From an uncultured Lachnospiraceae bacterium (GTDB lineage: Bacteria; Bacillota; Clostridia; Lachnospirales; Lachnospiraceae), in the NCBI GenBank assembly GCA_947166015.1, contig CAMVCQ010000008.1, forward strand, positions 1-42,373: 42,373 nucleotides of DNA. Direction: 5' to 3'. The translations under genes and the position numbers were made by a program. Every line of letters starts with the position of its first letter. Position 1 is the first letter of the stretch. Shown in pieces: positions 1 to 8,126 of the stretch. The notes under the pieces were generated by a model. The model was not told the origin of the DNA, did not search any database, and saw nothing but the letters and a program-made list of their open reading frames with translations.

Positions 1-965
1 GCGGGCACCATATTTCGATCGGGGACATAGTCCAGCACCTCTTTGATACGCGTGGCAGCCACCTCGCACTTCGGCATCGCATTGACGATGGCCATCACCG
101 TGGAAAAGCCTCCGGCGAGAAGCGTCGAAAACTGGATATAAGTGAGAAGATCCGCCAGAGTGACGAGCCCGCTGCGAATCTGCCAGGGCCCGAAATACAA
201 GATGGCGATGATCGTAAAGTTCATGATCAGCGTCGTGAGCGGAAGAAGGATCGCGATATAATTGTTCGCCTTCACCGACTGCGACCGCACTTCACGGTTC
301 GTATCCGTCAGCTTTTCCGTCTCGTACTGCTGCCGTCCGAACGCCCGTATGGTCCGCATACCGGTGAGCTTTTCATTCATCTGGGTATTCATCCGGTCGT
401 TGCGTCTCTGCGCCTCGGCAAAAAAGACCTTGCTCTTGCGATTTCTCCGGATGACGATATATCCGCTGAGGACGAAGGCTCCCCCCAGCACCAGTGACAG
501 CGGTGCATCCAGAAAAATACATCGGATGAAAGTAAAGGCTGCCACGAAGGGCACGATCAGGGCGTTTCGAAGCATGTTGATCACGACCACCTGCATCTGC
601 GTCGTATCGGAGGTCGCACGCGTCAGCAATGTCTCCTTGCTGAACCTCGTGTAGTCGAGATCGGAAAATCCCTGTGCCTTTTTGAAAATATCCGCGCGGA
701 TCCCCGTGGTAAACCGCGCCGTGACATAAGCGGAAAAATACCCGGCCACAGACATGATGATGCCCATCGCCAGCGTCATCCCCAGCATGATCAGGCCGAT
801 CCTCCAGACATACCCCATGTCCTCTTTCAGCAGCCCGTTCTTGATGATATCATTGAAGAATTTCGGAAGACTGGTCTGGGTGTATGCCTGCCCGACGGCA
901 CAGATAAAGACCAAAAGCATCTGCTTCCAGTAATCCCTCAGATATCTGCCTAAAAGTCCAAACAT
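1..965 (-). CDS. ABC exporter, membrane-domain part (3' end outside window)
   Basis: The minus-strand frame is open from the ATG at 963-965 to the window edge, giving about 321 residues. They form an ABC type-1 transmembrane domain with several hydrophobic helices. A segment near the middle (MNEKLTGMRTIRAFGRQ) matches the intracellular coupling-helix region of heterodimeric multidrug/lipid exporters of the MdlB/LmrA type. The nucleotide-binding domain would lie beyond the window. The start has a good ribosome-binding site (AGGAGG, about 5 bases away). The gene follows the ATP-grasp gene by 43 bases on the same strand, so the two are probably co-transcribed. The substrate cannot be read from the sequence. 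The DNA here is GC-rich compared with the region beyond 6.2 kb. Confidence 0.88.
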   Translation of the reverse strand, partial: MFGLLGRYLRDYWKQMLLVFICAVGQAYTQTSLPKFFNDIIKNGLLKEDMGYVWRIGLIMLGMTLAMGIIMSVAGYFSAYVTARFTTGIRADIFKKAQGFSDLDYTRFSKETLLTRATSDTTQMQVVVINMLRNALIVPFVAAFTFIRCIFLDAPLSLVLGGAFVLSGYIVIRRNRKSKVFFAEAQRRNDRMNTQMNEKLTGMRTIRAFGRQQYETEKLTDTNREVRSQSVKANNYIAILLPLTTLIMNFTIIAILYFGPWQIRSGLVTLADLLTYIQFSTLLAGGFSTVMAIVNAMPKCEVAATRIKEVLDYVPDRNMVP

Positions 966-1008
966 ATCTCCTCCTGAATTGTCGCAGCGCGTGCCACACG
1001 AAGCGCTG

Positions 1009-1881
1009 TCAGCCCATCATCGACTGGTACAGTTTGCTCAACCCGACCTTTTCCACCAGCTGTTTCATACCGGGAGAGTCGTTGATCTCTCCGACCAGGA
1101 ACCCATCCTCACCGAAGAGAAGATCCAGTCCGCAGATCGTCAGTCCGATAGCTTTGGTCGCTTTTTCCGCGATATCGCGCATCTCATCCGTCAGCTCGTA
1201 CTCTTCAAAGGAACCCCCCTGGTGGACATTGGATCGGAATTCATCCGGGTTACCGGCCTGTCGGATGACCGCCGTGTACGGCTTGCCTCCCGCCATGACC
1301 ACTCGCACATCACGGCCTTTGGACGTGCTGATATACGGCTGTGCCAGCAGCATATCCACATAGTTCTCCGGAATCTCCGCCAGGTATTTTTTCAATTCCT
1401 CTTCATCGTGTATCAGCTCGACGCCCTTGCCGCCGAAGCCCCCGTCCGGTTTGATCACACAGGGGATACCGACCTGCTCCCGGATCTGCTCCACCGGGGT
1501 GCCACGGTAAATGGGCATCGTTTTGATCGTCGGGACCTTGGCATTGGTAAGCAGCTGTGCCGTCTGCAATTTGCTGCCGGCGATCCTCTTTTTCTCGATG
1601 GGATTGATGGAGACCGTCCCCATAGCGGTGAGCGTGTCCTCAATCCCCTGCAGATAAGCATCGTACGCACCGTAGAAGAACAGCCGGTCCGGTGCCGATA
1701 CCTCCTTCCCGTTCGCAAACAGCTTTCTTGACCCGTTCCCATCCAGCGTATAGCTGATATCAAAGCGCCGATATACCTCGACACTCACATCCATTTTTTT
1801 CAGAAGCTCTTCTCCCTGTTTGGTCATCTCAACCAGCGATTCGTACTTGACGATAGCTCCCGTCACGATCCATAATTTCAC
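1009..1881 (-). CDS. RimK-like ATP-grasp carboxylate-amine ligase
   Basis: A 290-residue ATP-grasp protein. Visible signatures are the nucleotide-binding segment IKPDGGFGGKGV (about residues 143-154) and the metal-binding segment GEINDSPGM (264-272, with E265 and N267), as in RimK/LysX-type enzymes that join an amino acid to a carboxylate through an acyl-phosphate. I chose the GTG at 1881 because GGGAGG lies six bases upstream and the protein then begins MKLWIVTG, the usual N-terminal strand; an ATG at 1926 in the same frame has no comparable site. It precedes an ABC exporter gene, which would fit making and exporting a modified peptide or metabolite, but no precursor gene is visible. The substrate is unknown. 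Confidence 0.8.
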   Translation of the reverse strand: MKLWIVTGAIVKYESLVEMTKQGEELLKKMDVSVEVYRRFDISYTLDGNGSRKLFANGKEVSAPDRLFFYGAYDAYLQGIEDTLTAMGTVSINPIEKKRIAGSKLQTAQLLTNAKVPTIKTMPIYRGTPVEQIREQVGIPCVIKPDGGFGGKGVELIHDEEELKKYLAEIPENYVDMLLAQPYISTSKGRDVRVVMAGGKPYTAVIRQAGNPDEFRSNVHQGGSFEEYELTDEMRDIAEKATKAIGLTICGLDLLFGEDGFLVGEINDSPGMKQLVEKVGLSKLYQSMMG

Positions 1882-1924
1882 TTTGCAACCTCCCTTTCCG
1901 AAGCCTTGTCCGGCTCCCATTACC

Positions 1925-1933
1925 AATATAACA
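1925..1933 (-). promoter_or_regulatory. Extended -10 promoter for the ATP-grasp/ABC genes
   Basis: Read on the minus strand this is TGTTATATT, an extended -10 element (TGn plus TATATT). The predicted transcription start lies about 37 bases before the GTG at 1881. No convincing -35 hexamer is present, which extended -10 promoters tolerate. This is prediction from sequence only. Confidence 0.4.
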
Positions 1934-2033
1934 GTTCCTCTAATAACCGGTTTACACCATTCTGTCTTTCCGTCTGCTTAGCATTTTCACCTGCCGGTTT
2001 ATTCTTTCCTTCATTTCCGTCGGCCCGGCTTTC

Positions 2034-3959
2034 TCATCTGCCGGTTTGACTGCCCCTGTATTTCACACACACCATGGTGATGTCATCGGTCTGCTCATCA
2101 CCCGCTGTATAGGCGTCCACTTTTTCCAGCACACGTTCACAGATCAGTCGCGGGCACGAAAGGTCGTCCCCGGCTCTCTCCGTCCCGTCCGGCATCTGCT
2201 CCTTCAGGAAATCCGTCAGCACCTCCAGCAGGCGCTCCTCTCCGAACAGCTTTCCTCCCTCGGTCTCCGCCTCGGTCACTCCGTCAGTGTACAGATAGAT
2301 CATATCCTCCGGCGACAGCTGCATTTCTTCCTCAACATAGACGACATCGTCCAGCATCCCGAGAACCAGTCCGCAGCGCCGTTCTTCAAATCCCACCGCA
2401 TATCCGCAGTCCGAGGCCGGATCCCTGCGCATATACACAAAGGGGTTATGGCCGGCATTGGCCATGGTGAGCAGTCCCGTTTTTATGTTGAGATATCCGA
2501 TCCACGCCGTGATGAACATCTCTGCTTCATTCTCCGCACAAAGCTTGGCATTCACCCCGGCGAAAACCTCTCCCGGACGTATTCCCTGCTTCGCCTGTTC
2601 CTCGATCAGAGTCTTGGCTTCCATCATGAAGAGTGCCGCCGGGATTCCTTTTCCCGATACATCCGCAATCAGAAAAACAAGCGTATCCTCGTCAACCATA
2701 AACACATCGTAGAAATCCCCACCTACCTCCCGCGCGGTCCGGATAAAGGCGTGAGTCCGGAACCGATCTCTTTCCGGCAGCGATTTCGGCATGGAGGACA
2801 TCTGAATCCTTCGCGCGAAGGCCAGCTCCTCGTCGATCCTCGTCGCTTCCTTTTCGATCATGTTTTTCAGGGAATCCACGGTTTGGTTGATACCGTTTGC
2901 CAGAGTCTCCATTTCGACCGTATCAAAGATCGCAACCTTTTCCGTCAAGTCACCCTCCGTGATCCGGACGAGACTTCCGACTATACTTTGCAGCGAGCGC
3001 ATGATACGTCTCCGGAAAAACAAAACCGGCACAGCGATCATGACCACTGCCAGAATCACGACGCGGATAGCCTCAAACAATGCATTGTTCCACGTCGTCG
3101 ACCGGATTTCCTGCGACGGCATATAACCGATGATGAGAGAGTCTCCAACCAACTTGCCTGTCGCCCGGACAGACCTTCCGAGGAGAATGATCTTCTTCCA
3201 TGTGAAATCCTGCCTGTGGGCGTTATCATACTCCGGCCATAAGTCCACGAGCTTTTTCTTTGTAAACTCATTTTTATAGCTGTCTGCGATGACGCCATCC
3301 TTATCCACGATCATGAGGTGCCCGGACTCTCCCAATCGCCGATACCGGGTCTCCCCGATCAAAAGCGCACGGACTATATCCGCATACTCTTCAAATGGAA
3401 CCCCAAACCGTATAAACCCCTGCCCGCTTTTCAGCCATCGATCCGTATACTTGATCTGCAATCCCGGAGTTGCCATAGCCTCCCGAACTTCTTCATAATT
3501 AGTTCCGTTTTTCAGTTCATCGTGATTTTCTATCATCCACTTTGTTTCCGGCTCTTTGGAAAGATCCTTTCCGATAAAGCTCTCATCCAAAGCAGCCCGA
3601 ATGATACCCTTATTGTCAATCAAATAAAACTCATAACGAACATGGTTGTCTGTGAGCATTTTTCTAAATTCTTTCATGTCCTCATCCATGTCTTTTTCGT
3701 CGGACAAGTCATCATCATCAAAAAGAGAGCCTACGGTGGTTACCCATCCGTCGAGGTAGTCATTCACATAATCCTCCATATCGTGGCAGACGTCCTCCAC
3801 TCCGTTCCTTACTATATCCTGAAATTCTTTCACGGAACGCACATACGTCATAAAAGTAAAGATGACTCCCAGCAAAGCCACGGTAACGATAACAATTGTC
3901 GTAGCTCGTATCATCAACAAGATGAGACTTCTTTTTTTCTTTGGTTTATTCTCCTTCAT
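2034..3959 (-). CDS. Membrane sensor PP2C (SpoIIE-type) serine phosphatase
   Basis: A 641-residue protein: transmembrane helix at about 11-39, an extracellular sensor region of about 250 residues with a Cache-like pattern (two units, around 100-170 and 200-285), a second helix at about 293-315, a HAMP linker at about 316-368, a short coiled coil with the RIQMSSMP motif, then a PP2C/SpoIIE phosphatase domain from about 398. The metal-binding segments GGDFYDVF (413-420) and ADVSGKGIPAAL (432-443) are intact. Such proteins dephosphorylate STAS-domain anti-sigma antagonists. The start at 3959 overlaps the upstream STAS stop codon (ATGA), which argues for it over the ATG at 3998 and for translational coupling. 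The likely substrate is that STAS protein. No partner anti-sigma kinase is in the window. Confidence 0.9.
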   Translation of the reverse strand: MKENKPKKKRSLILLMIRATTIVIVTVALLGVIFTFMTYVRSVKEFQDIVRNGVEDVCHDMEDYVNDYLDGWVTTVGSLFDDDDLSDEKDMDEDMKEFRKMLTDNHVRYEFYLIDNKGIIRAALDESFIGKDLSKEPETKWMIENHDELKNGTNYEEVREAMATPGLQIKYTDRWLKSGQGFIRFGVPFEEYADIVRALLIGETRYRRLGESGHLMIVDKDGVIADSYKNEFTKKKLVDLWPEYDNAHRQDFTWKKIILLGRSVRATGKLVGDSLIIGYMPSQEIRSTTWNNALFEAIRVVILAVVMIAVPVLFFRRRIMRSLQSIVGSLVRITEGDLTEKVAIFDTVEMETLANGINQTVDSLKNMIEKEATRIDEELAFARRIQMSSMPKSLPERDRFRTHAFIRTAREVGGDFYDVFMVDEDTLVFLIADVSGKGIPAALFMMEAKTLIEEQAKQGIRPGEVFAGVNAKLCAENEAEMFITAWIGYLNIKTGLLTMANAGHNPFVYMRRDPASDCGYAVGFEERRCGLVLGMLDDVVYVEEEMQLSPEDMIYLYTDGVTEAETEGGKLFGEERLLEVLTDFLKEQMPDGTERAGDDLSCPRLICERVLEKVDAYTAGDEQTDDITMVCVKYRGSQTGR

Positions 3960-4258
3960 GATATATCCATCACATCGGCAAGTCCGGTAAAGCGGCAAAC
4001 CTTCATTACTTCATCGTTAACATGGATCACCTTCATCGATCCGCCCGCTGCCTTCATTTTTTTGTAGGCCTGGATCAACACGCGGAAGCCGGCCGAAGCG
4101 ACCATACTGACTTTTTCCATATCAAAGATCAGCGCTTTGACCTCCGGAAGCTCATTCACTTCTTTTTCCAGTTCCGGTGCCGTCTGGATGTTCACCATTC
4201 CTTCCAAAAAAAACGTACAGGTCTCTCCCTCTACCTGCTTTGTTATACTCGGGCTCAT
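3956..4258 (-). CDS. STAS-domain anti-sigma factor antagonist
   Basis: A 100-residue single STAS domain of the SpoIIAA/RsbV type. The phosphorylation loop reads MVASAGFRVL, so the serine that the kinase modifies is kept (S55), although the usual residue before it (D or S) is alanine. The gene starts 77 bases after the GH3 stop with an AGGAG site and ends in a 4-base overlap with the SpoIIE phosphatase gene. The expected role is a partner switch: unphosphorylated STAS binds an anti-sigma or anti-effector kinase, and the phosphatase resets it. The target is not encoded here. Confidence 0.88.
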   Translation of the reverse strand: MSPSITKQVEGETCTFFLEGMVNIQTAPELEKEVNELPEVKALIFDMEKVSMVASAGFRVLIQAYKKMKAAGGSMKVIHVNDEVMKVCRFTGLADVMDIS

Positions 4259-4335
4259 AGCTACACTCCTTTTTAGAAATAAAGTGATATTGTGTGACCC
4301 TTCTCAGATTCTTTTTCACTCTGATCTGTCAGGGT

Positions 4336-6042
4336 TTATTCCGTTTCATAGTCAAAAAGATGGAAGAAAAAGTCTTCCTTTTGCTGGGTGTCGATCACGC
4401 GGACCGGCTTGAGCTGGTTCGGCGACACGCCCTTCAGGATCATCATGTCACGGTAGAACATATAGGCTTCCTTCTGCGTGACACACAGCTTCGTCCGGCC
4501 GAGAATGCCTGTCGCTACCTTGGTTCCGAAGGAAGGATTGGCCTCGCTCAGCCGCTTTTCGATGATATCCCGGTACTCCGGCAGCTTCTCCGGATCGATG
4601 TCCTCATCCGGCTCGATCAGAACCACATAGCGGCCGGGTGCCGTCGACGTATCCGCGTAGACACTGTAATCGCGCACGAACACTCCCGCGTCATCCGAAA
4701 ACCGAGCGATCGTCCAGCGAAGTGCTTCTTCGTTTGTCTTTTCTCCCTCGATGGAGATCATCTGATTTTTCCGATACAAAAATGTGATCATCGGAGCTTC
4801 GTTGTAGAAGCCGGTCACCCGTACCACGTCCTTGATCCGGTAACGGTAGAAGCCGGACAGGTTCGTGATGATGATCTCGTAGTCCTTGCCCGCCTCCAGC
4901 TCGTCGATGGTCAACGTCGACTCATCCGTCTCATCCTCCCGGTCCATGGGGATAAACTCGTAGAACCCGCTGTCCGGGATCAGGACGAAGGACTCCTCTC
5001 CGGTCCGCCTGGCCACCGCCATCATGGATTCAGACGCTGCGTAGTCCAGGAAACTATAGGGGACGTTTCGCCCTGTGTACTGGCGCATTTTCTGTGTATA
5101 CTGGAAAAATCCTCCCGTACCGATCGCTCCGACCCATTGAAACTCAGGCCAAATACGCGGGATGATCTCACGAAAGCCCTTTCTGAACTCCTGACGAAGC
5201 TCCTCCGCCCGGGCCGGTTCCGGCTTCAGATTCGCAGTAAAGCGGGCGCGAAGCTCGTCCGAAATCAGTACATCCTCCCCGATCACGCCCTTTTCGATAT
5301 CGTCGCAGATGGATTGCCAATTGCTCTCCAACCAGGTCATCAGATCGACCGCGGCCGTCATAAAGGGCGATACGATACAGATCACCTTTTTTTCCGGCAA
5401 TCCAAACCGCATCTTCAGGTATTTCATATCCATATCCTCTTCCGGGAAGACGATCTCAATCGGAGAGGTCAGAATATTGCCCAGCATATCGGCGATTGGA
5501 CGAAGGACCGTACCGGAGATTGCCCCCTTCGGGACACCGTTTTCGGTCATCATGGGGACGGCTTCCATCGTGTTCAGGATGTATCCGTCCTTGAAGGTCT
5601 TCCCGGTCGTATTCCGATAGTACTCATCCATCAAACCGAACAGGAAATTGGTGCCGTACTGGTTGTAGTTGTCCAGCGTCGCCTGAGACACCGGGATGTG
5701 CTTGGGGACGCCGACACTTCCTGAGCTGATCGCATAATGACGGATTGGCGAAGTCGTGATCAGATCCTCCTCGTCATCCCTTATCATGCGCTCGATATAG
5801 GGCGCATAATCATCATACTCGGAAAAGGGTACCATGCGTCTGTAATCGTCGATCGTTTGAATCTGATCGAAATGGTATTTCTTCCCGTATTCCGTCCCGG
5901 CATTCTCGTGAAGCAGGCGGAGCAAAAGCTCTTCACTGGTTTTGAACGCCTCCCGGCTTGACTGATCCAGATGCCGGAGCGCGTTGGAACCTCTCTTTTT
6001 CATGACATTGCAAAATATATGATTGGTTATTCCTTTTATCAC
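4336..6042 (-). CDS. Bacterial GH3 family adenylating enzyme
   Basis: A 568-residue protein of the GH3 family, which in plants (JAR1, GH3.x) adenylates an acyl acid and conjugates it to an amino acid. The ATP/AMP motif of the ANL superfamily is seen as SSGSVGVPKHIPVS (about 106-119), followed by the typical GH3 middle (YAASESMMAV, about 335-344) and a C-terminal domain with YRIKDVVRVTGF. Length matches full-length bacterial GH3 proteins. The start is GTG with AGGAGG five bases upstream. It has its own sigma-A promoter at 6080-6108 and is followed by the STAS/SpoIIE pair, possibly in one transcript. The substrate in bacteria is not known to me. Confidence 0.87.
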   Translation of the reverse strand: MIKGITNHIFCNVMKKRGSNALRHLDQSSREAFKTSEELLLRLLHENAGTEYGKKYHFDQIQTIDDYRRMVPFSEYDDYAPYIERMIRDDEEDLITTSPIRHYAISSGSVGVPKHIPVSQATLDNYNQYGTNFLFGLMDEYYRNTTGKTFKDGYILNTMEAVPMMTENGVPKGAISGTVLRPIADMLGNILTSPIEIVFPEEDMDMKYLKMRFGLPEKKVICIVSPFMTAAVDLMTWLESNWQSICDDIEKGVIGEDVLISDELRARFTANLKPEPARAEELRQEFRKGFREIIPRIWPEFQWVGAIGTGGFFQYTQKMRQYTGRNVPYSFLDYAASESMMAVARRTGEESFVLIPDSGFYEFIPMDREDETDESTLTIDELEAGKDYEIIITNLSGFYRYRIKDVVRVTGFYNEAPMITFLYRKNQMISIEGEKTNEEALRWTIARFSDDAGVFVRDYSVYADTSTAPGRYVVLIEPDEDIDPEKLPEYRDIIEKRLSEANPSFGTKVATGILGRTKLCVTQKEAYMFYRDMMILKGVSPNQLKPVRVIDTQQKEDFFFHLFDYETE

Positions 6043-6079
6043 GACAGCCTCCTAAAAAATAAAAACTACATACGAAGAA

Positions 6080-6108
6080 ATTATATCAAAAAATGCCATG
6101 AAAGACAA
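6080..6108 (-). promoter_or_regulatory. Sigma-A promoter upstream of the GH3 gene
   Basis: On the minus strand: TTGTCT (6108-6103), a 17-base spacer, then TATAAT (6085-6080). The predicted start is about 30 bases before the GTG at 6042, leaving room for the AGGAGG site. Confidence 0.75.
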
Positions 6109-6238
6109 GATTTATTTAGCTTGAGTTACCGGTTGTTCATTTTTTGACAAATTCTTTATTTATAATGAAGCCTGTTAAATGCGGTGCACAGGTCTATTCT
6201 CCTGAGACGCCGTCGCGAAAAACGGGAGCATTCCCGGC

Positions 6239-8119
6239 ATGGGGGACATTTTTTCTATGAAGATCAAAAGAACAAAACATCTTTGTATGATACTTATTTT
6301 TTCTATGATATGGGGAATGCCTGCAGGCTTCCCGATCGGTCAGCCTGCAAATGCCGCGGCAGCCGAAACACCGGAGATCACCGCTGATGCCACCGATCCG
6401 GCAGCTACAACCGACCCCTCGATTTCACCGACTCCGTCGATCTCACCAACCCCGGAGATCATCAATCCGGTCACAAGCATTTCTGCAAAATACACCAAAA
6501 AAAGCATCTATCCGGATAAGGCAGTCAAGTCGAAAACCGATCTGACACCCGATGACTCTTTTGAGGTTTGGATCGGAGACAAGATAACTCTGTATCCGAC
6601 TGTTTTGCCTGAGGATGCCACAAACCCCGCACTCACCTACACGAGCAGCAATGAAACAATGGCGAAGGTTTCCGAAAAAGGAGTCGTGACGATCAAGGCT
6701 ATGGGAAGCGCAACAATCACGGCTGCATCCGTGACCAATCCCGAGATAAGCATTTCTTTTGAGGTTCACGCCTACAAAAATTCAATAGATATTGTTTCGG
6801 ATCTCGGAGCAGTTCCCGACGACGGTGTGAGCGATTACAGCATTATTAAAAAAGCTCTGGCTCAGGCACAGTATCTAAAAGACGGTGACACACTGAACGT
6901 AAATATCCCCGACGGAACATATGATATCGACGGTATGCTTTTGGCTTACTCAAACACCAAACTTACACTATCCGACAAAACGATCATCAAAAGAAGCACG
7001 ACCACGGGCAATAAGCACATGCTTCGAAGCGCAGTAAATGAAAAAATAAAAGGCTACGATCAGATCAAAAATTTCAGCATATCCGGCGGCACCTGGGATG
7101 GAAACGCGGACGGAAGCGGTACATCAGATCTACTGTACTTCGGGCATGGTCAAAACATCACTATCAAGGATACAACCGTAAAAAACACATGCGGTGAGCA
7201 TCTGATAGAGCTTGCAGGCATCAACAATGCGATCATACGAAACGTCACACTCAGCGGATACAAAATACCCTCGTCTATAGACTACTACACGCCGCAAAAA
7301 GAAGCGATACAGCTTGACTATTGTTCCTCATCATCAGCGCCGGCTATGAAGCCTGCAGACAATACAGCCTGCAAAAACATCACAATTTCAGGCTGCAGGA
7401 TAAGCAACTACATGTGCGGCATCGGCTGTCACGGTTCAACGCCGTCAACCTATCTTGAAAACATAAATATATTGAACAATACATTTAAAAACATAACAAA
7501 CATCTGCATAGATGCCAGAAATTTCAAAAATGTAACCGTCGAAAAAAACACAGCGACAGGATTAAATGAATTTTTTTACTCGGAAAACTCAACCGGTACG
7601 ATCAAATCAAATACGATCACGAACAAAAGCTTTTCTCAAATGATGACTCTTTACTTAAATACAGCAAACGGGATAGAGCTTTTGGGGTCGGAATTCACCG
7701 TTTCTTCAAACAAGATCACCGGTCAGAAAGCAAACGGAGTGTATATCGGAACCCGTTCGAAGGTGACTCTCAAGAGCAATAAGATCAAGAACAGCAAAAA
7801 ATACGGAGTCTATATATATCGAGCGACCGCCACGATAAAGTCAAATTCTTTATCCGGCAACTCAAAAGGAGTTTTCTACGCCGACGAAGAAACTACGATA
7901 AAATCAAGTGATGATATCAGGGCTTACTACATCGATCTCGATGACAAATACAAATACACCGGAAAAGCAATTAAACCGATCAAAAAGATCAAAGGCCTGA
8001 GTAAAAAATACTATTCAGTAAGCTACAAAAACAACAAAAAACGTGGAACCGCAACTGCGACGATAAAAGGAAAAGGAAAGGTCAAAAAATCACGCAAGCT
8101 TAAATTTAAAATCGAATAG
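6239..8119 (+). CDS. Secreted Ig-like plus beta-helix (pectate-lyase-like fold) protein
   Basis: A 626-residue secreted protein. It has a signal peptide ending near ANAAAAE (about 38-43), a Thr/Pro linker with SPTP repeats (60-75), a Big_2-type bacterial Ig domain (about 90-175), then DLGAVPDDGVSDYSIIKKAL, the usual entry of pectate_lyase_3-type right-handed beta-helices (about 190-560, many short N-rich turns). A lysine-rich C-terminal Ig-like repeat begins YKYTGKAIKP. Fold assignment is good, but enzymatic activity (polysaccharide lyase or hydrolase) is inference. The start is uncertain: the ATG at 6239 follows a small hairpin, and the ATG at 6257 gives a better signal-peptide n-region (MKIKRTKH). 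It is paralogous to, and convergent with, the next gene. Confidence 0.85.
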   Translation: MGDIFSMKIKRTKHLCMILIFSMIWGMPAGFPIGQPANAAAAETPEITADATDPAATTDPSISPTPSISPTPEIINPVTSISAKYTKKSIYPDKAVKSKTDLTPDDSFEVWIGDKITLYPTVLPEDATNPALTYTSSNETMAKVSEKGVVTIKAMGSATITAASVTNPEISISFEVHAYKNSIDIVSDLGAVPDDGVSDYSIIKKALAQAQYLKDGDTLNVNIPDGTYDIDGMLLAYSNTKLTLSDKTIIKRSTTTGNKHMLRSAVNEKIKGYDQIKNFSISGGTWDGNADGSGTSDLLYFGHGQNITIKDTTVKNTCGEHLIELAGINNAIIRNVTLSGYKIPSSIDYYTPQKEAIQLDYCSSSSAPAMKPADNTACKNITISGCRISNYMCGIGCHGSTPSTYLENINILNNTFKNITNICIDARNFKNVTVEKNTATGLNEFFYSENSTGTIKSNTITNKSFSQMMTLYLNTANGIELLGSEFTVSSNKITGQKANGVYIGTRSKVTLKSNKIKNSKKYGVYIYRATATIKSNSLSGNSKGVFYADEETTIKSSDDIRAYYIDLDDKYKYTGKAIKPIKKIKGLSKKYYSVSYKNNKKRGTATATIKGKGKVKKSRKLKFKIE

Positions 8120-8126
8120 CTACGCA

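Noticed and set aside
979-1731. Long plus-strand open frame opposite the ATP-grasp gene
   Set aside because: It is the mirror of a well-supported minus-strand enzyme, has no ribosome-binding site and codes for an Arg/His/Leu-rich sequence typical of antisense frames.
4294-5724. 476-codon plus-strand open frame opposite the GH3 gene
   Set aside because: It lies entirely antisense to a gene with full family motifs; the product has no recognisable domain and a shadow-like composition caused by the high GC.
6144-6166. TTGACA and TATAAT before the beta-helix gene as a promoter
   Set aside because: The two perfect hexamers are only 11 bases apart, too close for sigma-A; TATAAT alone may still act as a -10, but no good -35 was found.
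6170-6240. Possible cyclic-di-GMP or other riboswitch before the beta-helix gene
   Set aside because: Fragments such as GCACAGG and GACGC recall the GEMM motif, but the conserved tetraloop receptor, the AAACC segment and the right stems are missing.
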